Source: Streptomyces luteogriseus (GTDB lineage Bacteria > Actinomycetota > Actinomycetes > Streptomycetales > Streptomycetaceae). From it: a stretch of 64,000 bases of DNA. Below are positions 53,056-62,347 of the stretch, in pieces (within the stretch, counting starts at the first letter, position 1; each line of letters opens with the position of its first letter). The notes beneath the pieces were generated by a model, which was given only the letters and a program-made list of their open reading frames with translations, ran no database searches and was not told where the DNA came from. The DNA lies in assembly GCF_014205055.1 (NCBI RefSeq), contig NZ_JACHMS010000001.1:992001-1056000 (forward strand). The letters are read 5' to 3'. The translations under genes were made by a program, and so were the position numbers.

Positions 53056-53991
53056 ATGGGGGCTGGGCACGATCACGGGCACGCGCACGGCGCGGCCGGC
53101 GGTACGGCGACCTCGGCGTACCGCGGCAGGCTGCGGGCCGCGCTGGCGATCACGCTCGGCATCGTGGTCGTGCAGATCGTCGGTGGCGCCCTGGCCGACT
53201 CGCTCGCGCTCGTCGCGGACTCGGCCCACATGGCGACGGACGCCCTGGGACTGGGCATGGCGCTGCTCGCGATCCACTTCGCGAACCGTCCGCCCAGCGA
53301 GCGGGCCACCTTCGGTTACGCCCGGGCGGAGATCCTCGCCGCCCTGGCCAACTGTCTGCTGCTGCTCGGGGCCGGCGGGTACGTCGTGTACGAGTCGGTC
53401 CAGCGCTTCATCACGCCCGCGGAGACCGAGGGCCGGCTGGCTCTGCTGTTCGGTGTGATCGGCCTGGTCGCGAATCTGGTGTCGCTGTCGCTGCTGATGC
53501 GCGGGCAGAAGGAGAGCCTGAACGTGCGCGGCGCGTTCCTGGAGGTCGCGGCGGACGCCCTCGGTTCGGTCACGGTGATCGTCTCGTCCGTGGTGATCAT
53601 GCTCACGGGCTGGCAGCCCGCCGACCCGATCGCCTCGCTCGTGATCGCACTGATGATCGCGCCCCGCACGTGGAAGCTGCTGCGCGAGACGCTGTCGGTG
53701 CTGCTGGAGGCCGCTCCCCAGGGCGTCGACATGGCGGAGGTGCGCTCGCACATCCTGGCGACGGACGGCGTGGAGGACGTCCACGACCTGCACGCCTGGA
53801 CGATCACTTCCGGCATGCCGGTGCTGTCGGCGCACGTGGTCGTCAGCTCGGAGGCCCTGAACGCGATAGGCCACGAGAAGATGCTCCACGAGCTCCAGGG
53901 CTGCCTCGGCGACCACTTCGACGTGGAGCACTGCACTTTCCAGCTGGAACCGGTCGGGCACGCGCAGCACGAGGCGCGGCTCTGTCACTGA
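53056..53991 (+). CDS. Cation diffusion facilitator (CDF) metal transporter
   Basis: 311 aa, GGAGG before the ATG. His-rich start (GHDHGHAHG), six transmembrane helices, the metal-site motifs DSAHMATDALG (TM2) and VAADALGS (TM5, HxxxD-type), and a cytoplasmic C-terminal domain (HDLHAWTITSG, VEHCTFQLE). Expected to export Zn, Co or similar divalent cations with a proton antiport. Monocistronic. Confidence 0.93.
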   Translation: MGAGHDHGHAHGAAGGTATSAYRGRLRAALAITLGIVVVQIVGGALADSLALVADSAHMATDALGLGMALLAIHFANRPPSERATFGYARAEILAALANCLLLLGAGGYVVYESVQRFITPAETEGRLALLFGVIGLVANLVSLSLLMRGQKESLNVRGAFLEVAADALGSVTVIVSSVVIMLTGWQPADPIASLVIALMIAPRTWKLLRETLSVLLEAAPQGVDMAEVRSHILATDGVEDVHDLHAWTITSGMPVLSAHVVVSSEALNAIGHEKMLHELQGCLGDHFDVEHCTFQLEPVGHAQHEARLCH

Positions 53992-54283
53992 CACGGCGGC
54001 TTCCGGGAGGTGCGGGGCAGGCGGGGCGCACACCTCTGAGAGTGCGCCGGGGAACGCAACCCTCCGCCGTACGCCCGCGTCCTGAGCCCCACAGCTCCGG
54101 TGGGGACGATTTTCCGCCTGCCTGGCCGGGCACGATCAGCTACCGGGTCCCTTTCCCGGCGTCGGACCGGTGCCGACCGCGGTCCGCGTCACCGCGCGGG
54201 ACATGCGGGCGTGCCGCGAAGTGCCGGGAGTGCCGGATTCGTACGGCAGACTTGGGGCGCGAAGACCGATGTGAAGGATGGGT
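53992..54283. other. Intergenic region before idi
   Basis: About 290 bases between the CDF gene and idi. No gene, terminator or clear promoter motif stands out. Confidence 0.4.
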
Positions 54284-54877
54284 ATGCCGATCACACCTGC
54301 CACCGCGACGCACAACCCGTCGAACGGCACCGCAGACGCGATTTTGCTGGAACTGGTCGACGAGGACGGCGTGACGATCGGCACCGCGGAGAAGCTCGCC
54401 GCCCACCAGCCGCCCGGACAGCTGCACCGCGCGTTCTCCGTGTTCCTCTTCGACGAATACGGCCGGCTGCTGCTCCAGCAGCGCGCGCTGGGCAAGTACC
54501 ACTCCCCCGGTGTGTGGTCCAACACCTGCTGCGGCCACCCCTACCCCGGCGAGGCGCCCTTCGCGGCGGCGGCACGGCGCACGTTCGAGGAACTCGGCGC
54601 CTCCCCGTCCCTGCTGGCCGAGGCGGGCACGGTCCGCTACAACCACCCGGACCCGGAGTCCGGTCTGGTGGAGCAGGAGTACAACCACCTCTTCGTCGGC
54701 ATGGTGCAGGCCGTGGTGCGGCCGGACCCGGAGGAGGTGGCGTCGACGGTGTTCGTGACCCCGCCGGAGCTGGCGGAGCGGCACGCCAAGGACACCTTCT
54801 CGGCCTGGTTCATGACCGTCCTGGACGCGGCCCGGCCGGCGATCCGGGAGCTGACGGGCCCGTCCGCCGGCTGGTGA
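54284..54877 (+). CDS. idi: Isopentenyl-diphosphate delta-isomerase, type 1
   Basis: 197 aa from the ATG at 54284, which has AAGGA six bases upstream (another ATG two codons earlier overlaps that site). Nudix-like IDI-1 signature: HRAFSVFLFDEYGRLLLQQRA, WSNTCCGHPYPGE (active-site Cys and metal His), and EQEYNHLFVG (catalytic Glu). It balances IPP and DMAPP, linking to the hopanoid/MEP genes about 10 kb away. Confidence 0.96.
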   Translation: MPITPATATHNPSNGTADAILLELVDEDGVTIGTAEKLAAHQPPGQLHRAFSVFLFDEYGRLLLQQRALGKYHSPGVWSNTCCGHPYPGEAPFAAAARRTFEELGASPSLLAEAGTVRYNHPDPESGLVEQEYNHLFVGMVQAVVRPDPEEVASTVFVTPPELAERHAKDTFSAWFMTVLDAARPAIRELTGPSAGW

Positions 54878-54901
54878 TCCCGGCCCCGGCGCGGCGGGGG
54901 C

Positions 54902-55408
54902 TCAGGCGAAGCGCGCGGGTTTGAGCGGCAGGGCGGCCCAGATCACCTTGCCGCCGCTCGCGGTGTACTCGACCTCGCAGAGGCCGCCCGCCTCCCGGGT
55001 GATCTCGCGCACCAGGAGCAGTCCGCGCCCGCCGGTCCGGCCGTGGTCGGTCTCCAGGGCGGTGGGCCGGTACGGATGGTTGTCCTCCACGGACACCCGG
55101 AGCCACTCGGCGCCGACGGCCAGCTCGACGGCGATCGTCGGCGACAGCACCGCCGCGTGCTTCACGGCGTTCGTCACCAGCTCCGAGACGATCAGCAGCA
55201 GTCCCTGGGCCAGGTCGTCCGAGACCGGCACTCCCTGACGCAGCAGCAGGTCCCGTACGGCGTGCCGCGCCTGGGGGACCGAGGACTCGACCGCCGGTGC
55301 GGTGAACCGCCAGACCCCTTCGTACGGCAGCGGATCCGCGGGCCCGGGTCCGAGGGGCGCCGCGCCGCCCTCTGGGCGCGCACCGAACCCACGCCCGTCG
55401 TCGTCCAT
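54902..55408 (-). CDS. ATP-binding protein, RsbW-like serine kinase/anti-sigma family
   Basis: 168 aa from the ATG at 55408 (GAGGGTGG upstream). HATPase_c_2 domain: N-box VSELVTNAVKHA, G1-like VEDNHPYRP, G2 GGRGLLLVREI. This is the large Streptomyces family of RsbW-like proteins. No cognate anti-anti-sigma or sigma gene is adjacent. An upstream in-frame start would add 23 residues without a good ribosome site. Confidence 0.9.
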   Translation of the reverse strand: MDDDGRGFGARPEGGAAPLGPGPADPLPYEGVWRFTAPAVESSVPQARHAVRDLLLRQGVPVSDDLAQGLLLIVSELVTNAVKHAAVLSPTIAVELAVGAEWLRVSVEDNHPYRPTALETDHGRTGGRGLLLVREITREAGGLCEVEYTASGGKVIWAALPLKPARFA

Positions 55409-55592
55409 CGTCCGGTCGCCACCCTCGCGCTCGATTGTCGCCACACCTCTGAGTGTTGGTAACGATGCGCCTCGCACCCCGGGACTGAACAGAAGTCAGC
55501 AAGTATCGAGCACTTCTGACCGTTGGCGTATGACACGGTCAGTTGTGGGACTGGTCCTGTCCCTGTTGTGCCGTCTCGGCGAACTATTCGGG

Positions 55593-55630
55593 TTGTACGG
55601 GTTTGGCATGCGGATAGCATCCGGCACATG
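55593..55630 (+). promoter_or_regulatory. Sigma-70-type leaderless promoter of the crotonase gene
   Basis: -35 TTGTAC (55593-55598), 16-bp spacer, -10 TAGCAT (55615-55620), then seven bases to the ATG. This is a textbook Streptomyces leaderless promoter. Confidence 0.6.
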
Positions 55631-56383
55631 GAGCCGCAGCTGGAGCACCGCGTGACCGACTCGGTCGCGACGGTCGTCATACGTCATCCCGAGAAGCGCA
55701 ACGCCATGACGGCCGCGATGTGGCGCTCCGTGCCCACCCTGCTGGAGGAGTTCGCGGGGGATCCGGCGGTACGGGCGCTGGTGCTGACCGGCGAGGGCCG
55801 GACGTTCTGCGCCGGAGCCGACATCTCGACGCTGCGGGGCTCTCCGGAGGAGGCGCAGGGCCTGGCCGTGCGGGCCGAGGAGGCGCTGGCGGCGTTCCCG
55901 AAGCCGACACTGGCGGCGATCCGGGGTCACTGCGTGGGCGGCGGGGCGCAACTGGCGGCGGCCTGTGATCTGCGGTTCGCCGAGGAGGGGGCGTTGTTCG
56001 GTGTGACGCCCGCGAAGCTCGGCATCGTGTACCCGGCGTCCTCGACCCGGCGGCTGGTGTCCCTGGTGGGACCGGCCACCGCCAAGTACCTGTTGTTCTC
56101 GGCAGAGTTGATCGACGCCCAGCGGGCACTGCGCGCCGGGCTGGTGGACGAGGTGCTGCCCGAGGGCGAACTCGGCAAGCGGGTCGCAGAGTTCACCCGG
56201 GTGCTGGTGTCGCGTTCGCAGCTGACCCAGGCGGCGGCCAAGGAGTTCGCGGACGGTCGTACAGACCGGGACGCGCACTGGGCCGGGCAGGCACGCGCGA
56301 GCGGCGACACCGCGGAGGGTGTCGCCGCGTTCCTGGAGCGCCGGCAGCCGCGCTTCGGCTGGAGCGTGCCTACGTCAGGATGA
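55628..56383 (+). CDS. Enoyl-CoA hydratase/isomerase (crotonase) family protein
   Basis: 251 aa. VVIRHPEKRNAMTAAMW, the oxyanion-hole segments GRTFCAGADIS and GHCVGGGAQLAAACDLRFA, and TPAKLGIVYPASSTRRL are typical of the crotonase fold. The position of the first catalytic Glu of hydratases looks replaced (TPAKLG instead of the usual xPExxLG), so isomerase or another crotonase reaction may be more likely. A perfect 11-bp hairpin (56301-56311/56318-56328) lies near its 3' end. It overlaps the convergent DJ-1 gene by 14 bases. Confidence 0.88.
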   Translation: MEPQLEHRVTDSVATVVIRHPEKRNAMTAAMWRSVPTLLEEFAGDPAVRALVLTGEGRTFCAGADISTLRGSPEEAQGLAVRAEEALAAFPKPTLAAIRGHCVGGGAQLAAACDLRFAEEGALFGVTPAKLGIVYPASSTRRLVSLVGPATAKYLLFSAELIDAQRALRAGLVDEVLPEGELGKRVAEFTRVLVSRSQLTQAAAKEFADGRTDRDAHWAGQARASGDTAEGVAAFLERRQPRFGWSVPTSG

Positions 56384-57005
56384 CGCCGGAGTGGGTGCGG
56401 ACGAGTTCGACGAGGTGGGCGGGGGCCTTCTCGGGCGATCCGGCGTCGTAGGGCGGCTGCGGGTCGTACTCGGTGGCGAGCTGGACGATCTGCGCGTGGT
56501 CGTCGCCCGCGATCCGGCCGAGCAGGGTGAGTCCCATGTCGATGCCGGAGGAGACGCCGGCCGCGGTGACGTACTTGCCGTCGGTGACGACCCGCTCCCC
56601 CGTCGGTTCGGCGCCGTGGCGCTTCAGCTCCTCCAGGGCCAGCCAGTGGGAGGTCGCGCGGCGGCCTCGCAGGAGTCCGGCGGCGGCGAGCAGCAGGGAG
56701 CCGGTGCACACGGACGTCGTCCACGTGCTGGTGGCGTCGGCGCTGCGCAGCCAGGTGAGCAGGGGCCCGTCCGGCGCCAGCGGGAGCGGGCCGGGGCCGC
56801 CGGGCACCACGATGATGTCGGGGTGCGGTACGTCGGCCAGGGTCCGGTCGGCGATGAGCGCGAGGTTCCCGGAGTCGTTCCGTACGGGGCCGGCCTCCTC
56901 GGCGACGAAGACGGTCTCGGCGTCCGGGAGCCGGCCGAGCGTTTCGTAGGGGCCGATGGCGTCGAGGGCGGTGAAGCGGTCGTAGAGGGCGATGGCGATC
57001 TGCAT
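56370..57005 (-). CDS. DJ-1/PfpI family protein
   Basis: 211 aa, AAGGACACC before the ATG. GATase1-like fold with the nucleophile elbow TTSVCTGSLLLAAAGLL (Cys) and DIIVVPGGPG. In gene order it follows a GlxA-type AraC regulator by 32 bases; such pairs often include isonitrile hydratase-like or stress-related DJ-1 proteins. Exact reaction unknown. Confidence 0.9.
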   Translation of the reverse strand: MQIAIALYDRFTALDAIGPYETLGRLPDAETVFVAEEAGPVRNDSGNLALIADRTLADVPHPDIIVVPGGPGPLPLAPDGPLLTWLRSADATSTWTTSVCTGSLLLAAAGLLRGRRATSHWLALEELKRHGAEPTGERVVTDGKYVTAAGVSSGIDMGLTLLGRIAGDDHAQIVQLATEYDPQPPYDAGSPEKAPAHLVELVRTHSGVILT

Positions 57006-57037
57006 GGTGTCCTTCCGTCGGCTGGTGTCGATGGGGT

Positions 57038-57997
57038 TCAGGGCGTGGTCGCGGGGCGGAAGCGGCGGCGGTACTCGGCCGGGGGCGTTCCGAGGGTCCG
57101 GACGAAGGCCCGGCGCATGGCCTCGGGCGTGCCGTAGCCGCTGGTGCGGGCGATCTCCTCGACCCCGCCGGTGGTGTCCTCCAGGAGGCGCCGGGCGTGT
57201 TCGAGGCGGACGCGGTCCACGTAGCGGCCCGGTGTCATGCCGGTCTCGGCGCGGAAGGCGCGGGCGAAGTGGCGGGGCGAGAGACGGGCGCGGTCGGCGA
57301 GGGTGTCGACGCTGAGGTCCGCGTCGGGGTGGTCGGTGATCCACCGCTGGACGTCCCGCAGGGGCTCTCGTTGCGCGGTCTGGGCCGCGAGCTGGGCGCT
57401 GAACTGGGCCTGGTTGCCCGGGCGGCGCAGGAACACCACCAGGTGACGGGCGATCGTCAGGGCGGCGTCCCGGCCCAGGTCGTCCTCGACCAGGGCGAGG
57501 GCCAGGTCGATGCCGGCGGTGACACCGGCCGAGGTGGAGATGTGCCCGTCGCGTACGTAGACGGGGTCGGGGTCGATCTCGACGGCCGGGTACTCGCGGG
57601 CGAGCCGGTCGCAGTACGCCCAGTGGGTGGTCGCGCGGCGGCCGTCCAGAAGGCCCGCCCCGGCGAGCACGGCCGCGCCGGTGCACACGGAGACCAGACG
57701 GGCGGCGCGCGGCCCGCGTTCGCGCACCCAGTCCACCAGGCGCGGGTCGGGCCGCAGGCTGCCCGGTCCGCCGGGGACGAGGAGGATGTCCGGGTCTTTC
57801 GCGCCGGTCAGGGACTCGTCGGGGACGAGGGTCAGACCACTGGTGGTCCGCACGGGCGCGCCGTCCAGGGAGGCGGTGCGGATCCGGTACGCGCCCGGGG
57901 AGAGCAGGTCCGCGCCCGCGAAGACCTCCAGGGGGCCGGAGACGTCGAGACTCTGCAGGCCGTCGAAGAGGACGGCGAGAACCGTGCGTGGGGCCAT
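57038..57997 (-). CDS. GlxA-family AraC-type transcriptional regulator
   Basis: 319 aa from the ATG at 57997. N-terminal DJ-1/PfpI-like ligand domain (LFDGLQSLDVSGPLEVF, SVCTGAAVLAGAGLLDG) and C-terminal AraC HTH (LSVDTLADRARLSPRHFARAF, VEEIARTSGYGTPEAMRRAF). It is likely to activate the downstream DJ-1 gene, with which it shares a fold in its sensor domain. Confidence 0.92.
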   Translation of the reverse strand: MAPRTVLAVLFDGLQSLDVSGPLEVFAGADLLSPGAYRIRTASLDGAPVRTTSGLTLVPDESLTGAKDPDILLVPGGPGSLRPDPRLVDWVRERGPRAARLVSVCTGAAVLAGAGLLDGRRATTHWAYCDRLAREYPAVEIDPDPVYVRDGHISTSAGVTAGIDLALALVEDDLGRDAALTIARHLVVFLRRPGNQAQFSAQLAAQTAQREPLRDVQRWITDHPDADLSVDTLADRARLSPRHFARAFRAETGMTPGRYVDRVRLEHARRLLEDTTGGVEEIARTSGYGTPEAMRRAFVRTLGTPPAEYRRRFRPATTP

Positions 57998-58084
57998 ACC
58001 GTCGATTCTTCGTGGGTCCCGGGCATGGCCGCAAGGACGGGTATCCCGCCTTTCCTGCCATGCGGTACGCGACCGTGGAGGGCA

Positions 58085-58105
58085 TACCAAGCGGTTGGTA
58101 ACCTG
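58085..58105. promoter_or_regulatory. Operator and -10 of the SCO6745-family gene
   Basis: TACCAA (58085-58090), GCGG, TTGGTA (58095-58100): a perfect dyad. The -10-like TAACCT (58099-58104) overlaps its right arm and is seven bases from the ATG at 58112, so a bound repressor would cover the promoter. Confidence 0.55.
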
Positions 58106-58111
58106 CCGGGC

Positions 58112-58987
58112 ATGACGACTGCCGCCCTGGAGCCGCGCGCCGGCCGACGCTGCCACAACATGCTCAACTCCCTGCACTCGACGCACTACTTCTCCCCCGA
58201 CCTCGGGCGGGAGCTGGGCGCCCTCGGGGTCACCGACCCGCGCGCCGTGAACTTCGCCGTGCGGGCCGCCGCCTTCGGTCCGGTCGGCGCAGGCCCGGTG
58301 GCCGCGGCCTTCTACCACTACACGTACGAGCTCGTGGCCCGGCACGTGCCGGCGGTGTGGGAGACCGCGGCGCCCGAACAGGTCCTCGCGGCACGCGCGC
58401 GTGCGGTCGACGCGACCCTGCGCCGCCTGCTCGGCGAGGAGACCCTGGCCTCGGCCGAGATGGCCGAGGCCGCGCGGCTCGCACTGCGCGCCGCCGAGGC
58501 CTGCTCACGCTCGGCGCGTCCGCTGTACGCCGCCCACGCCGACCTGCCCGTCCCCGAGAATCCGCACCTCGCCTACTGGCACGCGGCGACCCTGCTGCGC
58601 GAGCACCGGGGTGACGGGCACCTGGCCGCCCTGATGTCCGCGGGTCTCGACGGTCTGGAGGCGATGGTCACCCACACGGCGACGGGCAAGGGCATGAACC
58701 CGAGGTGGGTGTGCGCCACCCGCGGCTGGAGCCGGGAGGACTGGGACGCGGCGACGGAGCGGCTGCGGGAGCGCGGGCTGCTGGACGCGTCCGGCGACCT
58801 CACCGAACGGGGCGTCGCCCTGCGCCGGGATATCGAGGACGAGACGGACCGCCTGGACCGTGCCCCGTACGAGCACCTGGGCGCCGAGGGCGTGGCCCGG
58901 CTGACCGAGCTGGGCGGGGCGTTCGCGCACGCCGCGCTCGCGGCCGGGGCGTTCCCGGCGGATCTGATCGGCAAGGGTGACGCATAG
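58112..58987 (+). CDS. SCO6745 family protein
   Basis: 291 aa. LNSLHSTHYFSPDLGRELGALGV, LHEL-type helices around HYTYELVARHVPAVWETA, and WDAATERLRERGLLDASGDLTERGVALRRDIEDETDRL (winged-helix-like) match the actinobacterial SCO6745 family, an all-helical protein of unknown function with a C-terminal HTH-like part. It may bind DNA or a small ligand. A leaderless promoter with a perfect dyad precedes it. Confidence 0.88.
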   Translation: MTTAALEPRAGRRCHNMLNSLHSTHYFSPDLGRELGALGVTDPRAVNFAVRAAAFGPVGAGPVAAAFYHYTYELVARHVPAVWETAAPEQVLAARARAVDATLRRLLGEETLASAEMAEAARLALRAAEACSRSARPLYAAHADLPVPENPHLAYWHAATLLREHRGDGHLAALMSAGLDGLEAMVTHTATGKGMNPRWVCATRGWSREDWDAATERLRERGLLDASGDLTERGVALRRDIEDETDRLDRAPYEHLGAEGVARLTELGGAFAHAALAAGAFPADLIGKGDA

Positions 58988-59054
58988 TGACGCGTGGGTG
59001 AGGTACCCGCTCTCCACCGGCCGTCGCGGCCGGGAGTGGAGAAAGGGGAATTTC

Positions 59055-59186
59055 GTGTTCCGTGCTATCGCAGATGTGCTGCGCCAGATCGGCGGCGCCA
59101 TCGCCACCGTCGTCACACTGCCCTTCCGGGCCCTGGCCCGGCTGTTCGGCGGGGCCTCGTCCTCCACCCGCAGCCGCAGGGCCTGA
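59055..59186 (+). CDS. LPFR-motif small protein (43 aa)
   Basis: GTG at 59055 with AAAGGGGAA upstream. The product VFRAIADVLRQIGGAIATV is followed by the VTLPFRALARLFGGA core and a basic, Ser/Arg-rich tail. It is an amphipathic or membrane-surface helix ending in the LPFR motif that defines a small-protein family in Streptomyces. Function unknown. Confidence 0.75.
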   Translation: MFRAIADVLRQIGGAIATVVTLPFRALARLFGGASSSTRSRRA

Positions 59187-59285
59187 TCCGGATCCCGACC
59201 TGCCGGGAGCCGCCCTGATCCCCGACTGTCGCCACCACCTGCCACAATTGCCGCGCAACCTCAGCGGAGAAGGCGGTAGGGGATC

Positions 59286-61685
59286 GTGACGACACCCGGG
59301 TCCATCGGGTCCATCAACGCAGTGTCCATCGAAGGCAGGATCGCCGAGGAGCTCGGCGTACGGGAGCGGCAGGTCAGGGCCGCCGTGGAACTGCTCGACG
59401 GCGGTTCTACGGTGCCCTTCATCGCCCGCTACCGCAAGGAAGCGACGGAGATGCTCGACGACGCGCAGCTGCGCACCGTCGAGGAGCGGCTGCGCTACCT
59501 GCGGGAGCTGGAGGAGCGGCGGGCGGCGATCCTGGAGTCGGTGCGCGAGCAGGGCAAGCTCACCGACGAGCTGGAGGCGAGCATCCGGGGCGCCGAGACG
59601 AAGGCGCGCCTGGAGGACATCTACCTCCCGTACAAGCCCAAGCGGCGCACCAAGGCGCAGATCGCCCGCGAGGCCGGACTCGAGCCGCTGGCGGAGGGGC
59701 TGCTCGGCGATCCGTCCGTCGATCCCCTCGCCGCGGCCGCCGCGTTCGTCGACGCCGACAAGGGCGTCGCCGATCCACAGGCCGCCCTGGACGGGGCCCG
59801 GGCGATCCTCACCGAGCGGTTCTCGGAGGACGCCGACCTGATCGGCGAGCTGCGCGAGCGCATGTGGGTGCGCGGGCGGCTGGCCGCCAAGGTGCGGGAG
59901 GGCAAGGAGGAGGCGGGGGCGAAGTTCTCCGACTACTTCGACTTCGCCGAGCCGTTCACGGAGCTGCCCTCGCACCGCATCCTCGCGATGCTGCGCGGCG
60001 AGAAGGAAGAGGTCCTCGACCTCGTCCTGGAGCCCGAGGAGCAGACCGACGGCCCCTCCTCGTACGAGGGGATCGTCGCCCACAAGTTCGGCATCGCCGA
60101 CCGGGGCCGCCCCGGTGACAAGTGGCTGAAGGACACGGTCCGCTGGGCGTGGCGCACCCGCATCCTCGTCCACCTCGGCCTCGACCTGCGGCTGCGGCTG
60201 CGTACGGCCGCCGAGGACGAGGCGGTGCGGGTCTTCGCCGCGAACCTGCGCGACCTGCTGCTGGCCGCCCCGGCGGGCACGCGCGCGACGCTCGGCCTGG
60301 ACCCCGGTTTCCGTACGGGAGTGAAGGTCGCCGTGGTCGACGCGACCGGCAAGGTCGTCGCCACGGACGTCATCCACCCGCACGTCCCGGCCAACCGCTG
60401 GGACGAGGCCATCGCCAAGCTGGCCCGGCTCGCGAAGGAGCACGCGGTCGAGCTGGTCGCCATCGGCAACGGCACCGCCTCCCGCGAGACCGACAAGCTC
60501 GCCGGGGAACTGATCACCAAGCACCCCGAGTTGAAGCTCACGAAGGTGATGGTGTCCGAGGCCGGCGCGTCCGTGTACTCGGCGTCCGCGTTCGCCTCGC
60601 AGGAGCTGCCCGACATGGACGTGTCGCTGCGCGGCGCCGTGTCGATCGCCCGCCGGCTCCAGGACCCGCTGGCCGAGCTGGTGAAGATCGACCCGAAGTC
60701 GATCGGTGTCGGCCAGTACCAGCACGACCTGTCCGAGGTGAAGCTGTCGCGTTCGCTGGACGCGGTGGTGGAGGACTGTGTGAACGGCGTGGGTGTGGAC
60801 GTCAACACGGCGTCGGCCCCGCTGCTCGCCCGGGTCTCCGGCATCACCTCGGGGCTCGCCGAGAACATCGTGGCGCACCGGGACCAGAACGGACCGTTCA
60901 AGGCCCGCGGTGAGCTGAAGAAGGTGGCACGGCTCGGCCCGAAGGCGTACGAGCAGTGCGCGGGCTTCCTGCGGATCCGCGGCGGCGACGACCCGCTGGA
61001 CGCGTCGAGCGTGCACCCCGAGGCGTACCCGGTGGTGCGGCGCATGGTGAAGACCGCCGGGCAGGAGGTCGCCTCGCTCGTCGGCAACACCGGGGTGCTG
61101 CGCTCGCTCAGGCCGGAGGACTTCGTGGACGAGACGTTCGGTCTGCCCACCGTCACCGACATCCTGAAGGAGCTGGAGAAGCCCGGCCGCGACCCGCGCC
61201 CGGCCTTCAAGACGGCCGCCTTCAAGGAGGGCGTGGAGAAGATCTCCGACCTGTCGTCCGGGATGATCCTGGAGGGCGTCGTGACGAACGTCGCCGCGTT
61301 CGGGGCGTTCGTCGACATCGGCGTCCACCAGGACGGTCTGGTGCATGTCTCCGCGATGTCGAAGACGTTCGTGAAGGACCCGCGGGACGTCGTGAAGCCC
61401 GGGGACATCGTCAAGGTGAAGGTGCTCGACGTCGACATCCCGCGCAAGCGGATCTCGCTGACGCTGCGGCTTGAGGACGAGGCGGCGGCCTCGCAGGGCC
61501 AGGGCGGCGGCTCCGGTGAGCGTCGGCAGCGGGGTGGGCGTCCGCCGCAGCAGCGGCAGGGCGGGCGTGGTGGTGGCGGTGGCCGTGGTGGCGGTTCGCG
61601 TCAGGCGCCTCCGCCGGCCAACAGCGCGATGGCCGATGCGCTGCGCCGCGCGGGACTGGCGGATCCCAAGGGCGGCAAGCGCTGA
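59286..61685 (+). CDS. tex: Tex family S1 RNA-binding transcription accessory protein
   Basis: 799 aa, GTG start. N-terminal Tex domain ([20 protein letters not shown]), YqgF/RuvC-like domain ([17 protein letters not shown]), helix-hairpin-helix ([25 protein letters not shown]), and an S1 domain (about 655-730; [31 protein letters not shown]). The C-terminal tail is Arg/Gly/Gln-rich ([10 protein letters not shown]...[11 protein letters not shown]), longer and more RGG-like than in Gram-negative Tex, and probably binds RNA. Confidence 0.96.
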   Translation: MTTPGSIGSINAVSIEGRIAEELGVRERQVRAAVELLDGGSTVPFIARYRKEATEMLDDAQLRTVEERLRYLRELEERRAAILESVREQGKLTDELEASIRGAETKARLEDIYLPYKPKRRTKAQIAREAGLEPLAEGLLGDPSVDPLAAAAAFVDADKGVADPQAALDGARAILTERFSEDADLIGELRERMWVRGRLAAKVREGKEEAGAKFSDYFDFAEPFTELPSHRILAMLRGEKEEVLDLVLEPEEQTDGPSSYEGIVAHKFGIADRGRPGDKWLKDTVRWAWRTRILVHLGLDLRLRLRTAAEDEAVRVFAANLRDLLLAAPAGTRATLGLDPGFRTGVKVAVVDATGKVVATDVIHPHVPANRWDEAIAKLARLAKEHAVELVAIGNGTASRETDKLAGELITKHPELKLTKVMVSEAGASVYSASAFASQELPDMDVSLRGAVSIARRLQDPLAELVKIDPKSIGVGQYQHDLSEVKLSRSLDAVVEDCVNGVGVDVNTASAPLLARVSGITSGLAENIVAHRDQNGPFKARGELKKVARLGPKAYEQCAGFLRIRGGDDPLDASSVHPEAYPVVRRMVKTAGQEVASLVGNTGVLRSLRPEDFVDETFGLPTVTDILKELEKPGRDPRPAFKTAAFKEGVEKISDLSSGMILEGVVTNVAAFGAFVDIGVHQDGLVHVSAMSKTFVKDPRDVVKPGDIVKVKVLDVDIPRKRISLTLRLEDEAAASQGQGGGSGERRQRGGRPPQQRQGGRGGGGGRGGGSRQAPPPANSAMADALRRAGLADPKGGKR

Positions 61686-61706
61686 CTGTTCCGTCGGGGA
61701 GGCCGT

Positions 61707-61747
61707 GGGGAGCTGCGGGCCCGTTGTGGCTGGTCGCGCAGTTCCCC
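61707..61747. repeat. Streptomyces-wide GC-rich intergenic repeat/hairpin
   Basis: GGGGAGCTGCG (61707-61717) pairs with CGCAGTTCCCC (61737-61747), and the segment TGGCTGGTCGCGCAGTTCCC followed by CGCGCCCCT is, from memory, a short element found in many Streptomyces intergenic regions. Here it also works as a possible terminator for tex. Confidence 0.6.
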
Positions 61748-61786
61748 GCGCCCCTGGCAAAGAGGCGTTTCGCGCCCTTTCCGTTC

Positions 61787-61801
61787 TAGGGTTGCTGAAT
61801 G
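61787..61801 (+). promoter_or_regulatory. -10 box, probable leaderless promoter of the glycolipid-binding gene
   Basis: TAGGGT six bases before the ATG at 61799, no ribosome site. Confidence 0.4.
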
Positions 61802-62347
61802 CGTGCCATCACCTGGGAAGTGTCCGGAAGCCATGGGTTCGAGACCGCCTGGGTCCAGCGCGGAGAAGGCGTGCTGCGGGCGCGCGGGCGGGCCGTCGGT
61901 ACCGTTCCGGAGCCGTACTGGATCTCCTATGAGCTGGAGACCGCAGAAGGATTCGTGACCAGGCGGTTGACTGTCACGGCGGAGGCCGAGGCCGGGACCC
62001 GCGCGCTCGATCTGCTCCACGACGGGCAGGGTCGCTGGACCGCGAACGGCGAGCCACTGCCCGCTGTCGACGGGGCGCTCGACTGCGACCTCGGGCTGTG
62101 CCCGCTCACCAACACCATGCCGGTGCTGCGGCACGGGTTCCATCGGGAGCCCGGCGAGCGGGAGTTCCTGATGGCCTGGGTGTCGGTGCCGGATCTGGCG
62201 GTGCGGCCGTCGCGGCAGACGTACACGCATCTCGCACCCGGACGGGTCCGTTACGTCTCCGGTGACTTCCGCAGCGACCTGGAGTTCGACGACGAGGGGT
62301 ACGTCGTCGACTACCCGCGGTTGGCCACGCGCCTGACGGCCCGTTAG
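61799..62347 (+). CDS. Putative glycolipid-binding protein (PF06475)
   Basis: 182 aa. The conserved family segments YWISYELETAEGFVTRRLTV, LDCDLGLCPLTNTMPVLRHGF and QTYTHLAPGRVRYVSGDFRSDLEFDDEGYVVDYPRLA are all present. The family is annotated as glycolipid-binding, but its role is poorly known. Its TAG and the TAA of the convergent ABC-F gene overlap, so the genes share two or three bases and there is no room for a terminator. Confidence 0.88.
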   Translation: MRAITWEVSGSHGFETAWVQRGEGVLRARGRAVGTVPEPYWISYELETAEGFVTRRLTVTAEAEAGTRALDLLHDGQGRWTANGEPLPAVDGALDCDLGLCPLTNTMPVLRHGFHREPGEREFLMAWVSVPDLAVRPSRQTYTHLAPGRVRYVSGDFRSDLEFDDEGYVVDYPRLATRLTAR

